From: a virus
DNA length: 37,263 nt
Strand: one strand, 5' to 3'
IMG/VR virus record: IMGVR_UViG_3300037882_001567
Span: 1-37,263 of that record
The number at the start of each line of letters is the position of its first letter. Within the stretch, counting starts at the first letter, position 1. A program made the position numbers and the translations under genes. The notes below the pieces were generated by a model. The model was not told where the DNA came from. It ran no database searches and saw only the letters and a program-made list of their open reading frames with translations. Below are positions 30,470 to 36,389 of this stretch, piece by piece.

Positions 30470-30679
30470 ATGATTGATTACACCCACGACTACAATCCCC
30501 ATGACGACGGCGAAGCGGACGAGTTGGACACGTTCGACGTGGAAGATGACAGCCAGGACAACTGGGAAGCGGACGAGGACGATTATGACGGACAGCCAGA
30601 CGAGTACACCGAGTGGCAGGACTTGCACGGCGGCGACGACTGGGACCACGGACAATATGACAACGGCGACGACTACTAA
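30470..30679 (+). CDS. extremely acidic 69-aa protein, candidate DNA mimic
   Basis: MIDYTHDYNPHDDGEADELD... About half the residues are Asp or Glu, mixed with Tyr, Trp, Gly and His, and almost no Lys or Arg. Such composition is seen in phage DNA-mimic inhibitors (Ocr-like) of restriction enzymes and nucleoid proteins. AGGA lies 7 bases before the ATG, and it has its own strong promoter. Overlaps the next gene by 23 bases in another frame. The inhibitor role is inference from composition. Confidence 0.65.
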   Translation: MIDYTHDYNPHDDGEADELDTFDVEDDSQDNWEADEDDYDGQPDEYTEWQDLHGGDDWDHGQYDNGDDY

Positions 30680-30824
30680 GACCGTCGCGGTCTGTTCGCT
30701 GTGCGGCCAGCCTATTACGCCCGTTGTTTATACGGGCAAGCCGCCGCGTGTTTACCACTGGGATTGTGCGTATAAGGATTGCGAGGACATCCGCAATCAA
30801 CTAGCAGCGAACGCTAAGTGCTGA
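30657..30824 (+). CDS. 55-aa zinc-finger-like protein
   Basis: MTTATTTKTVAVCSLCGQPITPVVYTGKPPRVYHWDCAYKDCEDIRNQLA... The CSLC and HWDC...C spacing fits a one-zinc knuckle. Starts inside the acidic gene; a GGA lies 4 bases upstream. Its TGA stop is inside repeat copy 5. Confidence 0.6.
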   Translation: MTTATTTKTVAVCSLCGQPITPVVYTGKPPRVYHWDCAYKDCEDIRNQLAANAKC

Positions 30825-30892
30825 GCCTGTAAGGGTTTACGCTCGGCGGGGCCGCCCCGGCCACCCTAACTCTTTACTGCGTAAGGACTTAG
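30814..30892 (+). repeat. three-hairpin intergenic repeat, copy 5
   Basis: AGTGCTGAGCC-TGTAA-GGGTTTACGCTC, then CGGCGGGGCCGCCCCGG, then TAACTCTTTA/GTAAGGACTTA. The next promoter starts 10 bases later. Confidence 0.85.
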
Positions 30893-30901
30893 AGCGAGCT
30901 A

Positions 30902-30929
30902 TTGACACTGGGGCTATCTGTGCTATAAT
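30902..30929 (+). promoter_or_regulatory. strong sigma70 promoter
   Basis: TTGACA (30902-30907), 16-base spacer, TATAAT (30924-30929); predicted first base A30936. Confidence 0.85.
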
Positions 30930-30935
30930 GGTGGT

Positions 30936-31065
30936 ATGAGCTGACGGCTAATGGTCAGACCTATCAGAGCATACATTCTGGAAAGAGTGTATGTCCTCAT
31001 GGGCCTAACCGTTTCTTTTAATATAGCCCCGTAGCCACCCACTGCCAGTAAGCACGCGAGTTTTT
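30936..31065 (+). ncRNA. three-way-junction RNA ending in AGCACGCGAGTTTTT
   Basis: The predicted first bases ATGAG pair with CTCAT (30996-31000), enclosing CTGAC-GGCTAATG-GTCAG and CATACATTCT-GGAA-AGAGTGTATG (10 bp, GNRA loop). The 8-base loop GGCTAATG could pair with TAGCC further down (31024 or 31032), forming a pseudoknot. The stretch ends with AGCACGCGAGTTTTT. No ORF longer than two codons starts at the first ATG. Confidence 0.7.
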
Positions 31066-31086
31066 CAAATTCTGTGCAGAATTCTG

Positions 31087-31115
31087 TTGCTTTAAGCCGC
31101 CAGCCGTGGTAAAAT
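31087..31115 (+). promoter_or_regulatory. promoter placing the start at ATG
   Basis: TTGCTT (31087-31092), 17-base spacer, TAAAAT (31110-31115); A of ATG is the seventh base after the box. The same -35 hexamer and spacing serve the paralogous gene at 33194. Confidence 0.7.
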
Positions 31116-31121
31116 ACGACC

Positions 31122-31706
31122 ATGAAAAGCAAACTATCGCGTAAGCCTGTCGCCCACAACAAAGCAATCCGCCGCTGGTTGAAATGTGTCAGCGGCTCCG
31201 GTGTTGACGCCATGTATAGTGACGTTAGCAAACACTGGGGATTTAAGTGGTATATGTGTCAGGGAAAATGCACCCAGACCTATACCGTGCAATACATGGC
31301 AGCAGAACAAGATTGTGGTCCAAAGGTCGGACCTCTTGTTAAGTTTTACATAAAGGAACGCCCGCGATACGGATACCTGACTCAAAGGGCTACTTCGCTT
31401 AGTAAAGTATTCAAAACGTGGAATGTTGATTGGTATTTTGATACTGACGGATACGAAGGGAAGTGCCAACAGCTTGCCGATATGGGTTGCCCCAATTTTT
31501 GGAAGTTTGCAGCGAGTTGCGGCTTTGAAGTTCGGGATATGCATATGGGTAACATCGGCTACCTCACCACCACCGGACGGGGGGTAGTGATTGATTTCGG
31601 GCACTGGTATGAAACCAATGCTTGTGACCGATACAAGGTACTCTATCGTAAGTTTGAGGAAAGTTATCAGGATGGTGGTGTTGTGAAACCACCGAAATGG
31701 TTCTAA
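31122..31706 (+). CDS. small kinase-like (PKL-fold) protein, paralogue 1
   Basis: 194 aa. The C-terminal half has a kinase/aminoglycoside-phosphotransferase catalytic loop DMHMGNIGYL (Asp139, His141, Asn144) and a metal-binding VIDFGHW (Asp158). An N-terminal SKHWGFKWY offers a candidate Lys. The whole is about 60 residues shorter than a minimal kinase, so the N-lobe is reduced. The paralogue is at 33194-33766. Probably leaderless. Targets may be host proteins or small molecules; unknown. Confidence 0.65.
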   Translation: MKSKLSRKPVAHNKAIRRWLKCVSGSGVDAMYSDVSKHWGFKWYMCQGKCTQTYTVQYMAAEQDCGPKVGPLVKFYIKERPRYGYLTQRATSLSKVFKTWNVDWYFDTDGYEGKCQQLADMGCPNFWKFAASCGFEVRDMHMGNIGYLTTTGRGVVIDFGHWYETNACDRYKVLYRKFEESYQDGGVVKPPKWF

Positions 31707-31709
31707 GCT

Positions 31710-31788
31710 CTAAGTCCTTTGTGTGTAAACACTTAGGACGAGCGGGGCGGCCCCGCGAGCCATAAGTCTATACGGCACAAGCACTTAC
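31710..31788 (+). repeat. three-hairpin intergenic repeat, copy 6
   Basis: Arm 1 GTCCT..GTGT-GTAA-ACAC..AGGAC, centre GCGGGGCGGCCCCGC, arm 3 TAAGTCTATA/CAAGCACTTA. Compensatory changes against copy 4 support RNA structure. Confidence 0.85.
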
Positions 31789-31817
31789 AGCAATTCTCAA
31801 TATTTTAGACGTGGCTC

Positions 31818-31845
31818 TTGACACTGGCGGGAACCGTGCTATAAT
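31818..31845 (+). promoter_or_regulatory. strong sigma70 promoter
   Basis: TTGACA (31818-31823), 16-base spacer, TATAAT (31840-31845); drives the Gp88-like gene with a short leader. Confidence 0.85.
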
Positions 31846-31871
31846 CGTGACATAACCCAAAGGAAACCACG

Positions 31872-32585
31872 ATGAACCAATTCGGATTCTGCAATCTGTT
31901 GACCCCTGGACTTGCGAACGCTAAAATCGCCAAGGGTGAGGGTGGTGAATATCTGACCACTATCATGCACTTGTCGCCGCATAAGGCGAGCGGCGTTGGC
32001 AATGTTTGCCCGATGGCATCGCCTGGATGTATTGCGGCCTGTCTCAATACGGCTGGCCGTGGTATCTATGACAATGTGCAACTTGCCCGCAAAAATCGCA
32101 CCGTATTGTTTTTCGAGAATCGCCCGAAATTTCTCGAATTGCTCCGCGATGAGATGCACGCTCACAAGCGTAAAGCTATCCGCGAAGGCAAATTGGCTTG
32201 TTACCGATTAAACGGCACAAGCGACATCGTTTGGGAAAAACTGGCTCCCGAACTGTTTACGGAATTTTCGGATTGTCAATTTTACGACTATACGAAATAT
32301 CCGAAGCGTTGCCTATCGTCATATAAGCTACCCGCCAACTATCATTTGACGTTTAGCAAATCGGAAGAAAATCTGGCCGATTGCAAGCGTGTCCTACGCT
32401 CTGGTAAGTGTAACGTCGCGGTCGTTTTCAAGGGGCAACCCCCCGCCAAGTATCTAGGTCGTGAAACCTATACGATGGACGAAAACGACTTGCGTTTCCT
32501 CGACCCCCCTGGTGGTTGTATCGGGGCACTCACAGCGAAGGGTAAAGCGAAGCATGACAAATCCGGGTTCGTCGTCCTACAATAG
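31872..32585 (+). CDS. Gp88-like phage protein
   Basis: 237 aa. The Cys-rich motif VCPMASPGCIAACLNTAGRG and the RLNGTSDIVWEKLAPELF block are hallmarks of the actinophage gene-88 family as I remember it, also found in other phages and mobile elements; its function is unknown. AGGA stands 7 bases before the ATG. Cys residues could bind a metal or Fe-S cluster. Confidence 0.75.
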   Translation: MNQFGFCNLLTPGLANAKIAKGEGGEYLTTIMHLSPHKASGVGNVCPMASPGCIAACLNTAGRGIYDNVQLARKNRTVLFFENRPKFLELLRDEMHAHKRKAIREGKLACYRLNGTSDIVWEKLAPELFTEFSDCQFYDYTKYPKRCLSSYKLPANYHLTFSKSEENLADCKRVLRSGKCNVAVVFKGQPPAKYLGRETYTMDENDLRFLDPPGGCIGALTAKGKAKHDKSGFVVLQ

Positions 32586-32775
32586 GGCGACATACGGCGA
32601 GCTACTCGATTATCTCTTGGAGCTTGCAGAAATCAATGACCCCCGTTTGGGGGATACCATCGTCGTTCAAACCATCGACGGCGATACTTTTCCGGCTGAA
32701 TTCCTAGAATTCGGCGGGGATGAAATTAGAGAAGATGGGCAAATTGTACTCTTGTGTAAGGAATGGAACGAATGA
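32551..32775 (+). CDS. 74-aa acidic hypothetical protein
   Basis: MTNPGSSSYNRATYGELLDYLLELAEINDPRLGDTIVVQTIDGDTFPAEFLEF... begins 35 bases inside the end of the Gp88-like gene. Acidic alpha/beta small protein, no family recognised. Its TGA overlaps the next ATG. Confidence 0.6.
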   Translation, partial: SMTNPGSSSYNRATYGELLDYLLELAEINDPRLGDTIVVQTIDGDTFPAEFLEFGGDEIREDGQIVLLCKEWNE

Positions 32776-33029
32776 ATCAAGTGGAAATTCTGCAAAAGGT
32801 GGCGGCTGGTGAATTGACTGCGGCAGAAGCTGCGGCTATGTTCGACGCGGCCCCTGCTCGTGGCCTGAGCTATAAGGTCAGCGAAAAGGGAGCGTTATCC
32901 GTCTATGGGGTGGGTCGCTTCCCCCTGACGGCCTATTTGCAAACGTGGGAGAAACTCGACAGCGACGAGGAACGCGGGCGGCGCGCTGCCTTTATTGAGG
33001 CGAATCGTGCCAAATTTTCGGTCAAGTAA
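32772..33029 (+). CDS. 85-aa hypothetical protein
   Basis: MNQVEILQKVAAGELTAAEAAAMFDA is a short helical hairpin, then LSYKVSEKGALSVYGVGRFPLTAYLQTWEKL, a pattern I have seen in proteins of phages and other mobile elements but cannot name. Start at 32772 (ATGA overlap, AAGGA upstream); an in-frame ATG at 32763 is the alternative. Confidence 0.65.
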   Translation: MNQVEILQKVAAGELTAAEAAAMFDAAPARGLSYKVSEKGALSVYGVGRFPLTAYLQTWEKLDSDEERGRRAAFIEANRAKFSVK

Positions 33030-33050
33030 AATTGTCGGTCGTGTGCAGTC

Positions 33051-33128
33051 CTAAGTGCTGACCCCGTAAGGGGTTACGCACGGCGGGGCCGCCCCGCGTG
33101 AGCTAAGTGCTTTAGTGCCAAGGACTTA
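33051..33128 (+). repeat. three-hairpin intergenic repeat, copy 7
   Basis: Arm 1 GTGC..CCCC-GTAA-GGGG..GCAC, centre GGCGGGGCCGCCCCGC, arm 3 TAAGTGCTTT/CAAGGACTTA. Confidence 0.85.
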
Positions 33129-33158
33129 CAACTTTCTGTCGTTTTTATGACTTTCCGC

Positions 33159-33187
33159 TTGCTTCTGCTGTCCTACTGTGGTAGAAT
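33159..33187 (+). promoter_or_regulatory. promoter placing the start at ATG
   Basis: TTGCTT (33159-33164), 17-base spacer, TAGAAT (33182-33187), ATG at the seventh base after. Confidence 0.7.
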
Positions 33188-33193
33188 GCCACT

Positions 33194-33766
33194 ATGAAAC
33201 TCAAGCAACGCATCGTTGAACGGATTTACAAGGGCGTGCTAGACGGCAAGAAAGATACCTCTAGCGGGTGCTGTGCTAGATTTATACGCCTCAGCAAACA
33301 TTGGGGATTCAAGTGGTATGCTAGTCTAAGGGATTGCTTACAGACCCATGAAATGCAGTCGCGGGCACACAAGCAAGGGTGGGCACCAGCACTAGGCAAC
33401 ATCGTTAGCTTTCGTGGGAGATATAAGGGGGATAATGAATACGGCTACGCCGTTCAATATGCCACCACCTGGAAAGCATACCACGGAATCGACCCCTCTG
33501 TTAGGTGGTGTGATGGCGATTTTATGATGGACGAAGATAGGAATAGCCTAGACTTTGACTATTATAGCTTGCCAGATTTTCACGAGCTATCCGACCAATG
33601 CGGATTCACAGGCCACGATTTTCATTATCAGAATGTCGCCTATCTGGCCGATGATACGGTCGTTGTCATCGACTTTTCGGAATGCCGCTTTAATGATGGT
33701 ACGACCATTGCAAGGCTGGAAGAAAAATTGCATCGCCACTTGACACAACGTGGTTCGGTGCTATAA
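33194..33766 (+). CDS. small kinase-like (PKL-fold) protein, paralogue 2
   Basis: 190 aa. Shares SKHWGFKWY, an xQTxxxQ...A segment and YGYAVQYATT with paralogue 1. The catalytic loop reads GHDFHYQNVAYL (Asp142, His144, Asn147) and the metal site VVVIDFSEC (Asp160). The usual Gly of DFG is Ser. Probably leaderless, with the same -35 hexamer as paralogue 1. The two copies bracket the Gp88-like cassette. Confidence 0.65.
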   Translation: MKLKQRIVERIYKGVLDGKKDTSSGCCARFIRLSKHWGFKWYASLRDCLQTHEMQSRAHKQGWAPALGNIVSFRGRYKGDNEYGYAVQYATTWKAYHGIDPSVRWCDGDFMMDEDRNSLDFDYYSLPDFHELSDQCGFTGHDFHYQNVAYLADDTVVVIDFSECRFNDGTTIARLEEKLHRHLTQRGSVL

Positions 33767-33767
33767 T
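33740..33767 (+). promoter_or_regulatory. strong sigma70 promoter
   Basis: TTGACA (33740-33745), 16-base spacer, TATAAT (33762-33767), overlapping the end of the kinase-like gene; drives the HTH gene. Confidence 0.8.
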
Positions 33768-33817
33768 ACAGAAGTTGAAGTTTTCAAGTTAACCCCTTTA
33801 TTTTGGAGAGTGAACGA

Positions 33818-34135
33818 ATGAGTGAAGTGAATGCGGTTGAGGGTGCGGCTGTTGTGGCATTCGAGGATATGCCGGAAGGCCAGAAGCTCGCATTGTTTGT
33901 GCGAACGAATGAGCAAGTAGCGGCTGACGGTGGCGGGCAGCAAGATATTGCTGACGCTCTCGGCATCGACGTGAAGCGTGTGAGCCAGTTGCGGCAACGC
34001 TTGACCAATAAGAAGGGTGCGTATGGCCGTCAAGGTTTCACGCTCACCCCGCTTGCCAAGGGTCGCAAGACTGACGTTGCCAGCTTGCAAGCCATCGTCG
34101 CGGAAATTCGCGGTGCTGCGAAGGTGGAAGCCTAA
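33818..34135 (+). CDS. putative HTH regulator
   Basis: 105 aa. The central QQDIADALGIDVKRVSQLRQRL is a helix-turn-helix, and the basic RKTDVASLQAIVAEIRGAAK follows. GGAG lies 9 bases before the ATG at 33818. It is a candidate for the regulator of the TGACCNNACGTGTCA elements, but nothing in the sequence links them directly. Confidence 0.6.
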   Translation: MSEVNAVEGAAVVAFEDMPEGQKLALFVRTNEQVAADGGGQQDIADALGIDVKRVSQLRQRLTNKKGAYGRQGFTLTPLAKGRKTDVASLQAIVAEIRGAAKVEA

Positions 34136-34136
34136 A

Positions 34137-34211
34137 TTGGGCTTCGGCACAGTCTTAACGGCTGTCGCGGTTCTGTTCGTGTTGTATTTAATCTGTCAGC
34201 CCCCTCGTTGA
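34137..34211 (+). CDS. possible 24-aa membrane peptide (TTG start)
   Basis: TTG, then GFGTVLTAVAVLFVLYLICQPPR, a single helix of the length needed to span the membrane. GGAAG lies upstream. The stop is inside the terminator. Short size makes it uncertain. Confidence 0.3.
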   Translation: MGFGTVLTAVAVLFVLYLICQPPR

Positions 34212-34220
34212 GGGGGTTTC
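34200..34220 (+). terminator. rho-independent terminator
   Basis: CCCCCTC-GTT-GAGGGGG followed by TTTC; 7-bp perfect GC-rich stem, about 65 bases after the HTH gene. Confidence 0.8.
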
Positions 34221-34221
34221 T

Positions 34222-34333
34222 GGGGCCTCATGGCGAGCTATTAGAGTTAAACTTAGCTAAGGGTTGAGACAAGGCTTTGCAAAGCTCTGTCGATACTAAA
34301 CAACAATAGAGCCGTTCAATTCGGCGGGTTCCA
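34222..34333 (+). ncRNA. tRNA-like RNA with unusual core
   Basis: GGGGCCT (34222) pairs with GGGTTCC (34326) over 7 positions, three of them G-U; discriminator A. T-arm-like GCCG-TTCAATT-CGGC precedes the 3' strand. The core has AGCTA/TAGCT and GACA/TGTC with GCTTTGCAAAGC, not D or anticodon arms. Same end pattern (TCCACTG) as the RNA at 27134. It sits directly before the SD of the 78-aa gene. Confidence 0.5.
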
Positions 34334-34345
34334 CTGGAGAAACTA

Positions 34346-34582
34346 ATGCGTAACATTAACGAGATTGCCGGCGAGATTCGGAAGGATTGGAAGAAACCTT
34401 ATTTCGGTGCTGTTCCCTATCTTGACGCGATGGATTGTCTGGATAGTATCAGCGACAATTACGGCTATGATAGTGGCCGCAGCATCGTCGTATATTTCCT
34501 GGCTAATGCTAACGGGTGGAAGGGTGAGACGGCACGCCGCGTTAAGGCCGAGTTGAAGACTCTAGCGGGCCTAAAGAAGTAG
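34346..34582 (+). CDS. 78-aa hypothetical protein
   Basis: MRNINEIAGEIRKDWKKPYFGAVPYLDAMDCLDSISDNYGYDSGRSIVVYFLANANGWKGETARRVKAELK... Small alpha-helical protein, GGAG 6 bases before the ATG. No domain I can name with confidence. Its mRNA continues into a multi-armed RNA. Confidence 0.65.
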   Translation: MRNINEIAGEIRKDWKKPYFGAVPYLDAMDCLDSISDNYGYDSGRSIVVYFLANANGWKGETARRVKAELKTLAGLKK

Positions 34583-34586
34583 CAAC

Positions 34587-34730
34587 AACACGGTGTTAGA
34601 CTGGTGACAATAGAGAACGGGAAAGTTGAGCGGTTAATCGCAACTCAGATTCCAGAGCGGAATACAACTCAACGCGGAGTCTTAAACTAGGTATCCTTCA
34701 CGGGAGACTCTCACTCTATTTCCGTGTTTT
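34587..34730 (+). ncRNA. multi-armed structured RNA
   Basis: The closing pair AACACGG/CCGTGTT (34587-34593 with 34722-34728) is followed by TTTTC. Inside: AGTTG/CAACT with GCG-GTTAAT-CG, ATTCC-AGAGC-GGAAT, and GAGTCT/AGACTC. No ORF. It could be a 3' untranslated RNA of the 78-aa gene with terminator function, or a processed RNA. Confidence 0.55.
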
Positions 34731-34731
34731 C

Positions 34732-34812
34732 TTAAACCCTTATGCCGTAACGCTTTGCGTGCGGCGGGGCCGGCCCCGCGTGCCGTAAACCCTTTCGTAC
34801 CAAGGACTTAGA
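34732..34812 (+). repeat. three-hairpin intergenic repeat, copy 8
   Basis: Arm 1 GCCGTAACGC/GCGTGCGGC, centre GCGGGGCCGGCCCCGC, arm 3 TAAACCCTTT/CAAGGACTTA. Half copies follow near 34,822, 34,873 and 34,998. Confidence 0.8.
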
Positions 34813-34840
34813 GCAACTCGCCGTAAACCCAGGTGGGGTA

Positions 34841-34869
34841 TAGACTTAGGGCGATGGTTGTGGTATAAT
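34841..34869 (+). promoter_or_regulatory. sigma70-like promoter
   Basis: TAGACT (34841-34846), 17-base spacer, TATAAT (34864-34869); the weak -35 lowers confidence. Confidence 0.55.
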
Positions 34870-34875
34870 GACGTA

Positions 34876-34995
34876 AGTGGTTGAGGGCAAAGGACTTACG
34901 ACGAGAGGGATGCTATGGACCGGCTACCCCTCTGTAGGGTGTTACAACTAAACTCCCCCGGTGGGTGGCTGTAGGGATTAGCACGCGAGTTTTTT
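34876..34995 (+). ncRNA. structured RNA ending in AGCACGCGAGTTTTTT
   Basis: Contains AGAGGG/CCCTCT and CCCCCGG/GTGGG pairing and the GGTGGGTGGCTGTAG segment, ending with AGCACGCGAGTTTTTT. The same end occurs at 31051 and 36021. No coding frame. Right after its end the next promoter begins. Confidence 0.5.
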
Positions 34996-35010
34996 CTAAG
35001 TGCTTAGGGC

Positions 35011-35038
35011 TTGACTTTACGGCATTTGGTGTTATAAT
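35011..35038 (+). promoter_or_regulatory. strong sigma70 promoter
   Basis: TTGACT (35011-35016), 16-base spacer, TATAAT (35033-35038); predicted first base A35045. Confidence 0.8.
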
Positions 35039-35044
35039 GGTCTT

Positions 35045-35126
35045 ACCAGTGGTGGTGCTGCCGGAACATGGGATTTACCCCCGGTGAATCGAGGATTAAC
35101 GCTACTCGCCCCACTGGTTTTCTTTT
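35045..35126 (+). ncRNA. ~80-nt independent ncRNA with own promoter and terminator
   Basis: First predicted bases ACCAGTGG pair perfectly with CCACTGGT (35111-35118), followed by TTTTCTTTT. Inside are CCGG..GGG-ATTTA-CCC..CCGG and CGAG-GATTAACGCTA-CTCG. Promoter, first base, helix and T-run fit a complete small RNA gene. Confidence 0.7.
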
Positions 35127-35186
35127 AACAGTAGTCAGGCCCAACGTAGGGTCTTTGAGTTTTTGTGACGCAGCAAGAAAAGTGCA

Positions 35187-35465
35187 ATGAAAACTGAGTC
35201 CTACATTGAAGGGTATGAGACTGCCCTGCGTGGTGAGGGTATGAGGGCCCAGGAAAAGCTGTGGTATGATGAGCGGGAATACCACCTGTATAAAGCCGGT
35301 CATAAAGACGGGCGGGGCGACTGGGTAGAGTGCTACTCTGATGGCCGCTATTCTGTCATTAATGGTGAAGCAATCCGCCGAGAGGGGGATTTCCCCGAAG
35401 GTGTCCTATTCTATGCCTATCTCAAAGGCAGACTGGATGAGTTGAATGAGACCGACACAAAGTGA
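35187..35465 (+). CDS. 92-aa hypothetical protein
   Basis: MKTESYIEGYETALRGEGMRAQEKLWYDEREYHLYKAGHKDGRGDWVECYSDG... The repeated AL/AGHKDG-type helices are like small phage proteins of unknown function. Preceded by GTGACGCAGCAAGAAAAG (35165-35182), a motif also found at 27443 and 37005; no clear SD. Confidence 0.65.
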   Translation: MKTESYIEGYETALRGEGMRAQEKLWYDEREYHLYKAGHKDGRGDWVECYSDGRYSVINGEAIRREGDFPEGVLFYAYLKGRLDELNETDTK

Positions 35466-35976
35466 GTTGTGGGCTTTAGTCATCATTCTTATGGGTGCTA
35501 TTCTTACTGCGTCATCCCTGCTCAGGGCCGATGAGCGCCACCCAACGCCGGCTGAACCCGTGGTTGTAATGGGGCCTAATGACTTCGCCTATCTCGATGA
35601 CATTCCCCCACTTGAAATGCCACTAGTGGACCCAGCGGCAATGGACAATAGTGCCGAAGATATTATCAGGCATTATGCCCATACAGCCACCGAGGAAAAC
35701 CCGGCGGCATTCTACATCTTAGTGGACTATGAAAACGACGAGTACGACCGGACAGCGGGCCGGCTCTTAGCCCCAAGTAGTTTCTTGTCGCTACTGGGAT
35801 ACATAGTACCACAGAAACATAAGTACGTAGCCAGAGCCAAGAACGGGCACAAGCTCTTCGGGAAGTACCAGCTCTATAGATGGAGAGAGGGCGGGGCGCA
35901 CGAGTATTACATGCTCTACGTATCTAAGCGTCTTATCGACGGTAAATGGACTATCTCCTGGCGACTGACCTATTAG
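35446..35976 (+). CDS. 176-aa membrane-anchored or exported protein
   Basis: A hydrophobic segment at residues 8-26 (LWALVIILMGAILTASSLL) is followed by a Pro-rich linker and an acidic/basic soluble domain (FYILVDYENDEYDRTAGRLL...KYQLYRWREGG). It overlaps the upstream gene by 20 bases. The topology suggests anchoring with the domain in the periplasm. No family recognised. Confidence 0.6.
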   Translation: MRPTQSELWALVIILMGAILTASSLLRADERHPTPAEPVVVMGPNDFAYLDDIPPLEMPLVDPAAMDNSAEDIIRHYAHTATEENPAAFYILVDYENDEYDRTAGRLLAPSSFLSLLGYIVPQKHKYVARAKNGHKLFGKYQLYRWREGGAHEYYMLYVSKRLIDGKWTISWRLTY

Positions 35977-36020
35977 GGGTCGTTCCATCTAATATTGCTA
36001 AATGGGCTGGTGTGGCACTT

Positions 36021-36034
36021 AGCACGCGAGTTTT
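36021..36034 (+). repeat. AGCACGCGAGTTTT motif copy
   Basis: Follows the membrane-protein gene after GGGCTGGTGTGGCACTT, similar to the run before the copy at 34980. Possibly a shared 3' end or processing signal. Confidence 0.55.
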
Positions 36035-36045
36035 CTGTAGGTATA

Positions 36046-36085
36046 TAAAGAAACCCTCCCAAGGTCTTTCGACAAGTCAGGAGGG
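36046..36085 (-). terminator. terminator of the minus-strand tRNA operon
   Basis: On the minus strand CCCTCC, a loop region with GTC-GAAA-GAC, GGGAGG, then GTTTCTTTATA. It lies at the left end of the tRNA transcript. Confidence 0.7.
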
Positions 36086-36090
36086 TAGTA

Positions 36091-36240
36091 AGTAGAAACA
36101 CCAGTAATAGTATGCTGCTACATCATGGTAGCTCGCATTACTGGTTTGCTTAATAATGCTGACTAGGTCTGTCAGAACCACCCGCGCTACATGGATTTCG
36201 GCTCCGTTGTGGGTAGCGCATTAGCTGCACTCACTTGCTT
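36091..36240 (-). ncRNA. structured RNA region downstream of the tRNAs
   Basis: Minus-strand hairpins: CCAGTAAT/ATTACTGG (36101-36144) enclosing GCTAC-CATGAT-GTAGC; CTGAC-AGACCTA-GTCAG (36159-36175); GCGCTAC/GTAGCGC (36184-36219), a 7-bp stem over a 22-base loop. No T-arm is present, so these are not tRNAs. They share the tRNA transcript. Confidence 0.5.
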
Positions 36241-36245
36241 CTAAG

Positions 36246-36317
36246 TATCAGGGGTCGGAATCGAACCGACGTAGACAAGGTTATGAGCCTTGTTGGAGGG
36301 CCAACACTCTCCCTGGT
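36246..36317 (-). tRNA. tRNA-Met (CAT)
   Basis: Anticodon arm CAAGG-CTCATAA-CCTTG, T-arm GTCGG-TTCGATT-CCGAC, D stem GAG/CTC, acceptor ACCAGGG/CCCTGAT with one C-A mismatch, discriminator A. CCA is not encoded. CAT could also be a lysidine-type Ile tRNA. Confidence 0.88.
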
Positions 36318-36319
36318 AG

Positions 36320-36389
36320 TAGTCCTGGCAGGAATCGAACCTGCTATAGCACCTTATAAGAGTGCGTGTTGAACCAGCAACACAGGACC
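36320..36389 (-). tRNA. tRNA-Ile (TAT)
   Basis: Anticodon arm GCACT-CTTATAA-GGTGC, T-arm GCAGG-TTCGATT-CCTGC, acceptor GGTCCTG/CAGGACT, short D stem TTG/CAA. Reads ATA codons, rare in many bacteria. Confidence 0.85.

Noticed and set aside
30417-30800. Arg/Pro-rich minus-strand frame opposite the acidic gene
   Set aside because: It is the mirror of the Asp/Glu-rich coding strand and has no ribosome site.
26259-34812. The repeated elements as a CRISPR array
   Set aside because: Copies are dispersed between genes at irregular distances and form three different hairpins; there are no spacers of constant length and no cas genes.
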